64,000 nt of DNA from CBDFKV01 sp965249035 (GTDB lineage Bacteria > Pseudomonadota > Gammaproteobacteria > Arenicellales > Poriferihabitantaceae): assembly GCA_965249035.1 (NCBI GenBank), contig CBDFKV010000007.1:1364001-1428000 (forward strand), given 5' to 3'. The notes under the pieces are model-generated. The model was not told the origin of the DNA, did no database searches, and saw nothing but the letters and a program-made list of their open reading frames with translations. This document shows, piece after piece, positions 15,023 to 23,665 of this stretch. The stretch's first letter is position 1; each line of letters begins with the position of its first letter. Position numbers and translations under genes: made by a program.

Positions 15023-15913
15023 ATGTCGCCCTCTACTAATCCTGACGTCGTCGCCCATGTCTTAACCGAAGCGCTACCATTCATTCAGCGTTACCTCGGA
15101 AAAACTATCGTCATCAAATATGGTGGCAATGCGATGGTCGATGAACAGCTAAAAAAAAGCTTTGCCCGTGATGTTGTCCTGCTCAAAGCCGTCGGTATTA
15201 ATCCGGTAATTGTGCATGGTGGTGGCCCCCAAATTAGCCAGCTGCTTGAACGCGTCGGAAAAGAATCAAAATTTATCAATGGCTTGCGCGTCACTGATAG
15301 CGAAACCATGGATATCGTTGAAATGGTCTTGGGCGGTTTGGTTAACAAAGAAATCGTTGCACTGATCAACTCAGTCGGCGGTAGCGCGGTTGGCTTAACC
15401 GGTAAAGACGGTGGCCTTATACGGGCCAAAAAGCTGGTAGTAGAGCGCAACGACCCCTTACTTGAGCGCACTGAAATCATTGACTACGGCCACGTCGGTG
15501 AAGTCAGCCAAATCGACCCCCGCATCGTTGAGCTACTCGACACCCGGCGCTTTATCCCAGTGGTTGCACCGATTGGCGTTGGTGAAGACGGCCAAACTTA
15601 TAATATCAATGCAGATAGTGTGGCGGGTAAGCTCGCGATCACGCTGCACGCCGAAAAGCTGTTGTTACTCACCAACACCCCTGGGGTTAATGATAAAAGC
15701 GGCAAGCTACTGACCGAGCTGAGCAGCAAGCAAATCACCCGATTAATTGACGATGGCACGATTGCGGGTGGGATGTTGCCCAAAGTTGACTGCGCATTGG
15801 ATGCGGTGCGCGGTGGGGTCAAATCTTCTTTAATTTTGGATGGTCGAGTTAATCATTCGGTGCTACTGGAGTTGTTTACCAACGAAGGTATTGGTACGCA
15901 GATCCAAATCTAG
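15023..15913 (+). CDS. argB: Acetylglutamate kinase ArgB
   Basis: A 296-residue amino-acid kinase that phosphorylates N-acetyl-L-glutamate, the second step of arginine synthesis. Motifs: IVIKYGGNAM (ATP site), VIVHGGGPQI (substrate site), GLRVTDSETMDIVEMVLGG and LTGKDGGLIRAKKL, then YNINADSVAGK near the nucleotide pocket. The frame starts 18 codons earlier, but ATG 15023 fits the family N-terminus and follows a TATAAT at 14980. It lies 14 bases before aroE, so the two may be co-transcribed. Confidence 0.95.
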   Translation: MSPSTNPDVVAHVLTEALPFIQRYLGKTIVIKYGGNAMVDEQLKKSFARDVVLLKAVGINPVIVHGGGPQISQLLERVGKESKFINGLRVTDSETMDIVEMVLGGLVNKEIVALINSVGGSAVGLTGKDGGLIRAKKLVVERNDPLLERTEIIDYGHVGEVSQIDPRIVELLDTRRFIPVVAPIGVGEDGQTYNINADSVAGKLAITLHAEKLLLLTNTPGVNDKSGKLLTELSSKQITRLIDDGTIAGGMLPKVDCALDAVRGGVKSSLILDGRVNHSVLLELFTNEGIGTQIQI

Positions 15914-15927
15914 GCATTATTCTCAGC

Positions 15928-16773
15928 ATGAGCGACCTATTTGACTTTAGCCCCAAAACGAAGCGTTTCGCGGTATTCGGCAACCCGATCGCGCATAGTA
16001 AGTCGCCACAAATCCATCAGCTATTTGCCCAGCAATTTAACCTTAACATCGAGTACACCACCACTTTGGCTGAATCTGGCGGGTTCACCCAAGCGGTAGA
16101 ACATTTTCGGGCCAGCGGTGGAGCGGGCTTGAATGTCACGGTACCGTTTAAAGTTGATGCCTGGAAACTGGCCGATGTACTGAGTGAACGGGCCGCGCTT
16201 GCCGAAGCGGTCAATACGATCTGGTTTGAACACGATAAAATCCATGGTGATAATACCGATGGCGTCGGCATGGTGCGTGACATTCGGGACAATTTAAACC
16301 AAAACATTAATGACCAAAATATATTAGTCATTGGTGCGGGCGGAGCGGTGCGCGGCGTTCTCGGCCCATTATTGGCTGAGTCACCCAAACGAATTTTGCT
16401 GATCAATCGTACCGAAGGTAAGGCGCTCGACCTGGCCGATCAGTTTCAGCACCTCGGCAAAATTACGGGCAGCAGCTTAAGAGCCGCTAGCGGTCAAACA
16501 TTCGACCTGATCATCAACGGCACTGCGGCCAGTTTAAATAATCAACTACCAGATATCGACGCCTCAGTGTTCAAGGGCGCGATGCTGGCATACGATATGA
16601 TGTACGCCAAACAGCCAACCCACTTCATGCAATGGGCGCGCGCTAACGGCGCCACCAAAGCCGCCGACGGGCTGGGCATGCTGGTTGAGCAAGCAGCCGA
16701 AGCATTTTTTATCTGGAACCAACAACGGCCTGCAACCAAGCCAGTGATTCAGGCTCTAAAACAAGACTACTAA
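15928..16773 (+). CDS. aroE: Shikimate dehydrogenase AroE
   Basis: A 281-residue NADP-dependent enzyme that reduces 3-dehydroshikimate to shikimate in aromatic amino-acid synthesis. The shikimate-binding serines S24 and S26 lie in PIAHSKSP. Catalytic K75 is in NVTVPFK and D111 is in DNTDGVGM. The NADP Rossmann motif VIGAGGAVRGV follows at about 133, and LGMLVEQAAEAFFIW closes the protein. All key residues are present. It follows argB by 14 bases; the next gene starts 21 bases after it. Confidence 0.95.
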   Translation: MSDLFDFSPKTKRFAVFGNPIAHSKSPQIHQLFAQQFNLNIEYTTTLAESGGFTQAVEHFRASGGAGLNVTVPFKVDAWKLADVLSERAALAEAVNTIWFEHDKIHGDNTDGVGMVRDIRDNLNQNINDQNILVIGAGGAVRGVLGPLLAESPKRILLINRTEGKALDLADQFQHLGKITGSSLRAASGQTFDLIINGTAASLNNQLPDIDASVFKGAMLAYDMMYAKQPTHFMQWARANGATKAADGLGMLVEQAAEAFFIWNQQRPATKPVIQALKQDY

Positions 16774-16794
16774 GTACGACTACCAGAGACGTCT

Positions 16795-17202
16795 ATGATG
16801 GCTAACTATGCTTTTTACGATGAAGATATTCGTCAGCAATTTATCGAAGCGATAAATCCCTTTGGGCTTAGCTATGAGCTGGGCAAGCGCCAGGACGAAT
16901 TACTGGTGACCCTCACTGATAAGCACGACCTGGATACAGAACTCGAAATCGATGCTATCTACAATCGCTTAATGGATGGCGGTCTGGATTTATGGGCCGA
17001 TGCAGGTGGTACCGGCATCGAAACCAACTCCGCTGGGGTAAGGGTGCTGCTTAAATCCGGCGAAGCCTGTCAAATTCGCTTCGACACTGCGATGATGAAC
17101 AAGCTGCTGAAGTGCTTAACCCCACAGGAATTAGAAGACCTGGTTCAAGAAATCGCCCTGGCGGTAGAAACCCCAACCGACAAACCGCTTTGTGAGTTAT
17201 AA
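16795..17202 (+). CDS. Hypothetical protein, 135 residues
   Basis: A soluble acidic protein with no signal peptide or membrane segment and no motif I can name. It begins with two ATG codons; either could start. The segment LMDGGLDLWADAGGTGIETNSAG and the helical ending LTPQELEDLVQEIALAVE suggest a small mixed alpha/beta domain. It follows aroE by 21 bases on the same strand and converges on the next gene. Codon use matches the neighbours, so I treat it as real. Confidence 0.7.
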   Translation: MMANYAFYDEDIRQQFIEAINPFGLSYELGKRQDELLVTLTDKHDLDTELEIDAIYNRLMDGGLDLWADAGGTGIETNSAGVRVLLKSGEACQIRFDTAMMNKLLKCLTPQELEDLVQEIALAVETPTDKPLCEL

Positions 17203-17214
17203 AACAGTCGCACG

Positions 17215-17940
17215 CTAATTTGATTTCACCTCAAACTTCCCTTGCGCCAGAAAATAGATGATTTGCTCAATCACTTCATCATTTCTCATAATAAAGGTGT
17301 GACCTGAATCGACCACCAGAAAGTCTTTCATCTCCTCTAGCTTAGCGCGCTCAACAGAAACCTTACCATCATCCTCACCCGGAATGAGCGGTGAGAACCA
17401 CGGGTCGGAGGTTGAATTCCCTGCAATAATGCCTATCTCGCCCACAATCGGTTTGAGTTGACTCAAAAAACCACCGGGTTTAGTACTTAGGGCTTGACCC
17501 GCTGGCCCCATCGCCAACTCGTAGGCGCCATAGCCTTGTAGCAAATCTGCGACCTCACTCCCTTGATTAGGTGGCGCTAGCATGACGATCCGTCCCAGCC
17601 GGCTGATCTCCCTATCCTGAAGATACGCACGCACCAAAATCCCACCCAGGGAATGCGTTACAAAATGAATAATATTGGCATTTTGTTGCTCGCAATACTG
17701 CACCCCAGCGCCAACTGCCGATTCTGCCAGTGTAGTGATGAGATCTGATGTTGAGTCGTAAGATGAGTTCAACACCCCATAGCCTTCTTTAACCAGACGC
17801 GCTTCAATCTTAGCCATTGAGGAATGAGTTCGGCCCATACCGTGCAACACCACCACGCATTCGGCTGCCTCACTCGCAGCGCTTAGGCTGCCATTGACGA
17901 GCAGCGTACTAAAAGCCAGCAGAAGAAATAAACGACGCAC
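17215..17940 (-). CDS. Secreted alpha/beta hydrolase (lipase/esterase-like)
   Basis: A 241-residue protein with a signal peptide (about 1-21, RRLFLLLAFSTLLVNGSLSA). The fold signature is CVVVLHGMGRTHSS (oxyanion loop) and the nucleophile elbow THSLGGIL, with the Ser in GxSxG-like context (T replaces the first G). An acid residue in GEDDGKVSVE and the histidine in SGHTFIM complete a likely triad. It would act in the periplasm or at the envelope on an ester or lipid that cannot be named. It is two bases from the acyltransferase gene upstream, suggesting one leftward transcript. Confidence 0.83.
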   Translation of the reverse strand: MRRLFLLLAFSTLLVNGSLSAASEAAECVVVLHGMGRTHSSMAKIEARLVKEGYGVLNSSYDSTSDLITTLAESAVGAGVQYCEQQNANIIHFVTHSLGGILVRAYLQDREISRLGRIVMLAPPNQGSEVADLLQGYGAYELAMGPAGQALSTKPGGFLSQLKPIVGEIGIIAGNSTSDPWFSPLIPGEDDGKVSVERAKLEEMKDFLVVDSGHTFIMRNDEVIEQIIYFLAQGKFEVKSN

Positions 17941-17942
17941 CG

Positions 17943-19292
17943 TTATTTGTTCGACAGCCGCTTCGCGATGCGCACCAGCTGCGCGAGTTTGACTTCAATA
18001 TCACGGCGCTTCTCAAGCAAGTGCTGCTTCAACTCATTCTTACGCACCAGCATAAAAAACACCCGAATATCTTCTCGTATGTGGCCAAGCTGGTCGTACA
18101 TTTTCAGTGCTACCACTGAACTAATCACCACCAAGGCGGCATATATCAGCATCCATTTAGCACCATACCAGTGATAGACCAGCGCCAATTGTACGCCCCA
18201 GAAGATTGCAAACAGTAAACTTCCTACTAATATTTTCGCGGTGTCGTACTGATCTTCACCTTTGGCCAATCGTGTCGCGAGATGGCGCGTCAAACCATAC
18301 GGTAAGCCGCTGTGAATCATAGCAAAACCCAATAAGGGCAAACCCAGCAAGATAAGCAACAGCATTCGAACGCTCTGTGCCAACACAAACCAGGGCTTAT
18401 AGTTAAGGGTCAAATGATAGTCTTTTATGCCAAAGCGCCGAATTAAGCGTTCATAGGCGTGCAATTTATTGATGACTGCCCGAACTTTCTTAGGCTCGTG
18501 CTCACGTAATAGTTTCTGGCCCTCGATTAAACGCTGCAAGGCTGAAAATCGCTGTGCCAGACTACGCTTTCGAACCCTGCCTTGGCGCATCGCAAAAAAC
18601 CGCTCCAACCGTCGGACCAAATCAATGTCATCCCAGGAATCCGCATTGACTGTCACCGCCTGCAAGCCTTGAGCAATCCGTTTGTTGACTTCGAGCACTG
18701 TCTGCCTTGGGCTTAAATCATCTGCCAAGTTTAAGTCAATCGGCCCTCCAAAGTTGACTAAAACATCACCTCGAAACCGCCCTTTGCGGCTGAAATTCAA
18801 ACCCACTGGGATTACCTCGGGCGCAAACCCATTAGCTTCCAACGCGCCCAAGGTCAAGCGGGCTGCGCCTGATTTCAAATGGTGCAAATGCGAATCCGAG
18901 TGGCTTTGGCCTTCCGGGAAAATGATCAAGGTGCCCTGCTTAGCAAGCAATTCGTAGCAACGCACAAACGAATCTTTATTGTTGGCAACATTGCCCTCTT
19001 GGTCTCCGGGGCGATAAATCGGCACTGCACCCATCAATCGTAACCACGGTTTTAGCAAAGGGTTGGCAAACAAGCCGCTGCGCGCCAAAGGGTGAATGAC
19101 TTTAGAGGTTGCGGCTTGAACAATCACTGGGTCAGCCAAGGCATTGACGTGATTTGCGCACAGGATTACACCTCTGTCATTAGGCAGGTTCGCCAACCCA
19201 CTAATTTCAAACTGCCGATAAAACAGCGTCACTACACCCCGGCAAAAACGTTGCCAGAACGCGGTGAATAAGGTTGAATGACTCGCTTCCAT
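17943..19292 (-). CDS. PlsC-family 1-acylglycerol-3-phosphate-type acyltransferase
   Basis: A 449-residue membrane protein. The N-terminal 220 residues are a PlsC-type acyltransferase: a histidine-aspartate motif in CANHVNALADP (spacing one longer than the usual HX4D), RSGLFANP, and FPEGQSHSDSHLHHLKSG as the glycerophosphate-binding motif. The C-terminal half has hydrophobic segments near 310-335 and 350-390, followed by a charged helix (ELKQHLLEKRRDIEVKLAQL). It is longer than E. coli PlsC, so the substrate may not be lysophosphatidate. It is divergent from prfC. Confidence 0.82.
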   Translation of the reverse strand: MEASHSTLFTAFWQRFCRGVVTLFYRQFEISGLANLPNDRGVILCANHVNALADPVIVQAATSKVIHPLARSGLFANPLLKPWLRLMGAVPIYRPGDQEGNVANNKDSFVRCYELLAKQGTLIIFPEGQSHSDSHLHHLKSGAARLTLGALEANGFAPEVIPVGLNFSRKGRFRGDVLVNFGGPIDLNLADDLSPRQTVLEVNKRIAQGLQAVTVNADSWDDIDLVRRLERFFAMRQGRVRKRSLAQRFSALQRLIEGQKLLREHEPKKVRAVINKLHAYERLIRRFGIKDYHLTLNYKPWFVLAQSVRMLLLILLGLPLLGFAMIHSGLPYGLTRHLATRLAKGEDQYDTAKILVGSLLFAIFWGVQLALVYHWYGAKWMLIYAALVVISSVVALKMYDQLGHIREDIRVFFMLVRKNELKQHLLEKRRDIEVKLAQLVRIAKRLSNK

Positions 19293-19437
19293 GGCGACTC
19301 ATTATGAAGCCTTTGGAGCGGCGGTACTACTCCTCGCTCCAGATTTATGCATGAAAGCTGGAATACGACTCAATAAATTCAAGCACCCAGAAGCACCAAC
19401 CGCTATAGCGACAGTAGTGGCCGTGCCAACAACCGGC

Positions 19438-19443
19438 TATAAT
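19438..19443 (+). promoter_or_regulatory. prfC -10 box
   Basis: TATAAT followed by a GC-rich discriminator lies 28 bases before the prfC ATG in the divergent 179-bp gap. No clear -35 partner was found. The rest of the gap shows no other element. Confidence 0.4.
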
Positions 19444-19471
19444 CCGCGCCCCTGATTACGCACGCTATTTC

Positions 19472-21067
19472 ATGTCCGCTTCCTTATCCACCGCTGCTCA
19501 GTCTGAGATCCAACGCCGCCGCACCTTCGCGATCATTTCCCACCCGGATGCGGGTAAAACCACGCTGACCGAAAAGCTACTCCATTACGGCGGCGCAATT
19601 CAAATGGCGGGAACCGTTAAAGCCCGTAAAAGCGGCCGTCACGCAACATCGGATTGGATGGAGTTAGAGCAGCAACGAGGTATTTCGGTCACTTCTTCGG
19701 TGATGCAATTTCCATATAAAGACTCGGTGATTAACTTGCTGGATACACCGGGCCACGCTGACTTCTCGGAAGATACCTACCGCACCCTAACCGCTGTTGA
19801 TTCAGCGCTGATGGTGATTGACGTTGCTAAAGGGGTTGAAGAACGCACGATTAAATTGATGGAGGTGTGCCGCTTACGGACTACGCCGATCATGACCTTC
19901 ATTAACAAGCTTGACCGCGAAGGCCGCGACCCGATTGATTTGATGGACGAAGTTGAAGACGTATTAAAAATCCAGTGCGCACCAATGACTTGGCCGATCG
20001 GCATGGGCAAACGCTTGAAGGGGATTTATCGCCTGTATGATAATACGATTCGCTTATTTGCTGGCCGCGGCTGTGAAGGTGAAGAAGATGTATTGATCGA
20101 TGGCTTGGATAACCCTGCGCTCGAAGCCGCGCTGGGTGCGGACCTGGTCGACGAATTACGCGAAGAAATTGAACTGGTGCAAGGCGCCAGCCACGAATTT
20201 GACCTGGATGCTTATCTAAATGGCGAGCTGTCTCCGGTCTTTTTTGGTTCGGCCTTAAGCCACTTAGGAACCGACGAATTGATGGATTGTTTCGTTCAAT
20301 ACGCTCCCGGCCCACAGGCGCGCGATACCGCCGAGCGCACGGTTCAGCCGGTTGAGTCAGCGTTCAGTGGCTTCGTGTTTAAAATACAAGCGAATATGGA
20401 CCCGGCACACCATGACCGCGTCGCCTTTTTGCGCATTGTCTCGGGCAAATTTAGTCGTGGCATGAAAGTCCGGCACGTACGCGCGGGCAAAACCATGACG
20501 ATCCATAACGCGCATACTTTTTTGGCCGCTAAACGCGATAACGCTGATGAAGCGTGGGCGGGCGATATACTCGGCATTCACAATCACGGCACCATCCAGA
20601 TTGGCGACACATTTACCGAAGGCGAAGAACTGAAATATATGGGTGTTCCCAACTTTGCACCCGAACTATTTCGCCGGGTACGCCTGCGAGACCCACTCAA
20701 AGCCAAGGCATTACAAAAAGGCTTGATCCAACTGAGCGAGGAAGGCGCTACCCAAGTCTTTCGCCCTATCATCAACAATGACTTGATTCTAGGTGCGGTT
20801 GGCATTTTACAATTTGACGTGGTCGCACACCGCCTCCAGCACGAATATGGGGTTGAGTGCAGCTTTGAATCCATCCCAGTCGCCGCCGCCCGTTGGGTTC
20901 ATTTCGATTCACCGACCGCTGAAACCACCTTTAAGCGTAAAGCTGAAGTCAATTTAGCTTACGATGGTGCGGACTGTCTGGCCTATATTGCTCCTAACTT
21001 CGCCAATCTGCGCTTGACCGAAGAACGGTATCCAGAGGTGACTTTCATGTCGACGCGCGAAACTTAG
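19472..21067 (+). CDS. prfC: Peptide chain release factor 3 (RF3)
   Basis: A 531-residue translational GTPase that removes RF1/RF2 from the ribosome after peptide release. G motifs: SHPDAGKTTLTEKLL (P-loop), LDTPGHADFSEDT (G3), FINKLDREGRDP (G4). The QQRGISVTSS switch region is RF3-type, which separates it from EF-G (RGITI). Domains II and III follow to the C-terminus. The length and order match RF3. It converges on mltD with a 21-bp gap without a recognisable terminator. Confidence 0.96.
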   Translation: MSASLSTAAQSEIQRRRTFAIISHPDAGKTTLTEKLLHYGGAIQMAGTVKARKSGRHATSDWMELEQQRGISVTSSVMQFPYKDSVINLLDTPGHADFSEDTYRTLTAVDSALMVIDVAKGVEERTIKLMEVCRLRTTPIMTFINKLDREGRDPIDLMDEVEDVLKIQCAPMTWPIGMGKRLKGIYRLYDNTIRLFAGRGCEGEEDVLIDGLDNPALEAALGADLVDELREEIELVQGASHEFDLDAYLNGELSPVFFGSALSHLGTDELMDCFVQYAPGPQARDTAERTVQPVESAFSGFVFKIQANMDPAHHDRVAFLRIVSGKFSRGMKVRHVRAGKTMTIHNAHTFLAAKRDNADEAWAGDILGIHNHGTIQIGDTFTEGEELKYMGVPNFAPELFRRVRLRDPLKAKALQKGLIQLSEEGATQVFRPIINNDLILGAVGILQFDVVAHRLQHEYGVECSFESIPVAAARWVHFDSPTAETTFKRKAEVNLAYDGADCLAYIAPNFANLRLTEERYPEVTFMSTRET

Positions 21068-21088
21068 CGACTTAGCGATAAAAAGGTG

Positions 21089-23581
21089 TCAGCCTTGATG
21101 TTCATGCAACACCGGCACTACCACGGTTTGCCCAGCGCGCAATGATCGCACCAACTCAGGATTAAGTCTGAGCACTAACCACATCGGCGCAGAGGCATCA
21201 TTCGCAATCGACCATAAGGTCTGGCCAGACCCGACTTTTACCTGCTTAGTACCGACCAATTGGTAGTGTTCTTTCAACTCCTCCAGCAACACCTGATGGT
21301 ATTCACTGCGACGCGTTTCAAACTGCTGAGTGTCGACCCCACTTTGTGCGGCAAGCAATAGCTTATCCCCAGGCTGAATCTCGTGCCCCACCCGAAAACC
21401 ATTGAGGCGATTGATTGTTATCGATCGTCCAACTCTCAGCCAATCAGCATAATGACCAATGGTTTCCTCTGCCAACACCGTTGCCTGCCAATAAGTTTTA
21501 CTACCCCTCTTGACTGACTTTAATTTCAGGTCTGGCAATTGATCAACCAACGACTTTATAGAGTCGGTAAGCGGTGATTCCCCGGCTGCCAGCGTGACCG
21601 ATGGCCGATCATCCAACAGTGCAATCTGTGCGGTTTCCGTGCCGGGGATAGTCAGCTGTTGACCAACCTTTATCTTAGCTTTGCGCCCCAAATCATTAGC
21701 CTTAATCAACTGGCTGCACGGCACATCAAAAGCAGCGGCAATGGCACAGGCGGTATCGCCCTTAACCACAGCATAGCCTTGCGCGCCAGAACCTCCACTA
21801 GCGACCTGTTTAATTCGCTCGCTGGCCACTCCCGGAATTTTGAGGGCCTGGCCCACCTTGATCGCCGCTCTTCGTCCCAGGCGATTGACACTAATCAATT
21901 GCTTACAAGAGACCGAGAATCGTTCAGCGATCTGGCAGGCGCTATCACCTTTTTTAACGCTATAGCTGCCATCTTTAGCCAACGTGACTGAGGCCGCATC
22001 CACCATTGACTTAGATTTCACCTTGAGGCGTTGGCCCAGCTTTACCGTTGCTCTTTTGTTTAATCCATTGAGCGCAATTAAGGCTTTACAGGACATCTCG
22101 TATTGCTCTGCAATTTTGCAGGCTGTATCGCCCCGGCGAACCGTGTGCCGCGTCATTTTTTCGACCGCCTTTTCGCTAGCCATCGCTGCCTGAGAGTGTA
22201 CGAATCGACCCGGAACATTGAGCCGTTGGCCAATACGAATGACACCACGTCGCCCCAAACTGTTGGCGGCAATCAACTCGGAGCATTTAACTTCAAATGC
22301 CCGCGCGATCGCACAGGCCGTATCACCACGGCGGACCCGATAAATCACTTTATCTTTGGCACTATCTTCCGGTGGTAATGCATTCAATGCAGCCAGATCA
22401 TCAGCCCAACCACCTTTTTTTGACGGCAAATGTAGGCGCGTTCCAGCGGGAATTAGGCGCCAGTTATTCCACACGAAGCGCGTCAACGAGGCGTTACGGT
22501 GTTTTAGTTCCTTCTCGCTCAGCCCAAAATGGTATTTAATCCGCTCAATGGAGGTATCGTGAACCAAAACGATGGTGTTTTTCTCGCTTGGCGGCAGCTT
22601 TTTGACGTTACCAAAATAGTCATCGGCGTTGCGGGCCAAATGGCGCGCTGCTAAAAAGCTTGCGTAAAAATTCTTGACTGCCACCCGAAAACTGGGGGAT
22701 CGATATTCGCGCAAGACTTTGTAAAAATCAGGCCCAACCTCATTGATCGCGCGACGCATGCCATTGATGCCATAGTTGTAGGACGTAACGATAAACGGCG
22801 CCAATGCTTCCTCACTAACATTTTTCTTGTGGGTTTTCGCTGCCTTAGTGAGCTTGGTCTGGGCTTCTTTAAAATAACGCATCGCACCACGGGTCGCGGC
22901 TTCGGGGTCAAGTCGTTCATCAACGGTCGCGTTTATTTCCAAACCCAAATTGCGTGCCGTCGCTGGCATGATTTGCCACATTCCCGCTGCGCCCACTTTG
23001 GAATAAGCGTCCGGTCGATAACTTGACTCAACAAACGGCAAATATAGAAACTCCGGCGACATCCCGCTGTCTGCAATCAGTTTCGAAACTAAACCTTTAT
23101 ACTGACTAAACCGTGTCAAAGCGCTCGTAAATTGATTTTTAACCCCACCTTGGCAGCGCAAGTTTTCTTTTGCCGCGAAGACGTTTTTGCTATTCAACGG
23201 TGAAATTTGTTGAGCCAATGCTTTCTGTAAACTACCTTTGGGCGGGTAGTCCTTTTTTAGATTCGCCGCTAAGCTGGTCAACGCTTTGCTGATTTGCAGG
23301 CGCCTTTTCTTGGCCTTGCTGGACGAACAGGATTTGGCACCTGGCAATACCTCGTAGACGCGCCAAGGGGACTCTGCATCATGCAGAACAATATCATCGC
23401 CATCCCACTGACTAAAAACCTGAATCCAAAAATCGACCCGCCGTTGAATCTCTGCTGGGCATGGGAAATCGCTCGCGCAATCCAGCTTATTTTTCGGAAC
23501 CCACTCCTTAGCAGGTGTTGATAACGACAAGCACGCTAGCAATAAAGCGAGCGTCAACTCCCACAATCGACGAGATAACAA
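21089..23581 (-). CDS. MltD-like membrane-bound lytic transglycosylase with cysteine-paired LysM repeats
   Basis: An 830-residue envelope protein. A signal peptide ends near residue 23; LLLAC at 13-17 is a weak lipobox. The SLT transglycosylase domain (about 165-320) has the catalytic E185 in LPFVESSYRP, then GAAGMWQIMPATAR. Four LysM domains follow at about 413-458, 478-522, 539-584 and 602-647. Each has the form GD(T/S)AC-x9-C, with cysteines exactly ten apart (423/433, 488/498, 549/559, 612/622). A last LysM near 780-825 (GQTLWSIAND) lacks them. It would cleave peptidoglycan glycan strands. Confidence 0.88.
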   Translation of the reverse strand: MLSRRLWELTLALLLACLSLSTPAKEWVPKNKLDCASDFPCPAEIQRRVDFWIQVFSQWDGDDIVLHDAESPWRVYEVLPGAKSCSSSKAKKRRLQISKALTSLAANLKKDYPPKGSLQKALAQQISPLNSKNVFAAKENLRCQGGVKNQFTSALTRFSQYKGLVSKLIADSGMSPEFLYLPFVESSYRPDAYSKVGAAGMWQIMPATARNLGLEINATVDERLDPEAATRGAMRYFKEAQTKLTKAAKTHKKNVSEEALAPFIVTSYNYGINGMRRAINEVGPDFYKVLREYRSPSFRVAVKNFYASFLAARHLARNADDYFGNVKKLPPSEKNTIVLVHDTSIERIKYHFGLSEKELKHRNASLTRFVWNNWRLIPAGTRLHLPSKKGGWADDLAALNALPPEDSAKDKVIYRVRRGDTACAIARAFEVKCSELIAANSLGRRGVIRIGQRLNVPGRFVHSQAAMASEKAVEKMTRHTVRRGDTACKIAEQYEMSCKALIALNGLNKRATVKLGQRLKVKSKSMVDAASVTLAKDGSYSVKKGDSACQIAERFSVSCKQLISVNRLGRRAAIKVGQALKIPGVASERIKQVASGGSGAQGYAVVKGDTACAIAAAFDVPCSQLIKANDLGRKAKIKVGQQLTIPGTETAQIALLDDRPSVTLAAGESPLTDSIKSLVDQLPDLKLKSVKRGSKTYWQATVLAEETIGHYADWLRVGRSITINRLNGFRVGHEIQPGDKLLLAAQSGVDTQQFETRRSEYHQVLLEELKEHYQLVGTKQVKVGSGQTLWSIANDASAPMWLVLRLNPELVRSLRAGQTVVVPVLHEHQG

Positions 23582-23665
23582 AGCGGTAATTCGTTTAAAC
23601 AGAGAACCCAGATGCTAAACCGTTTTAGTTTTGCTGTAAAATACAGTTTCAAAATAACGTAAACC

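Noticed and set aside
23634..23646. CTGTAAAATACAG as a LexA site upstream of the DUF349 gene
   Set aside because: The half-sites are five bases apart rather than eight, and the gene context gives no SOS link.
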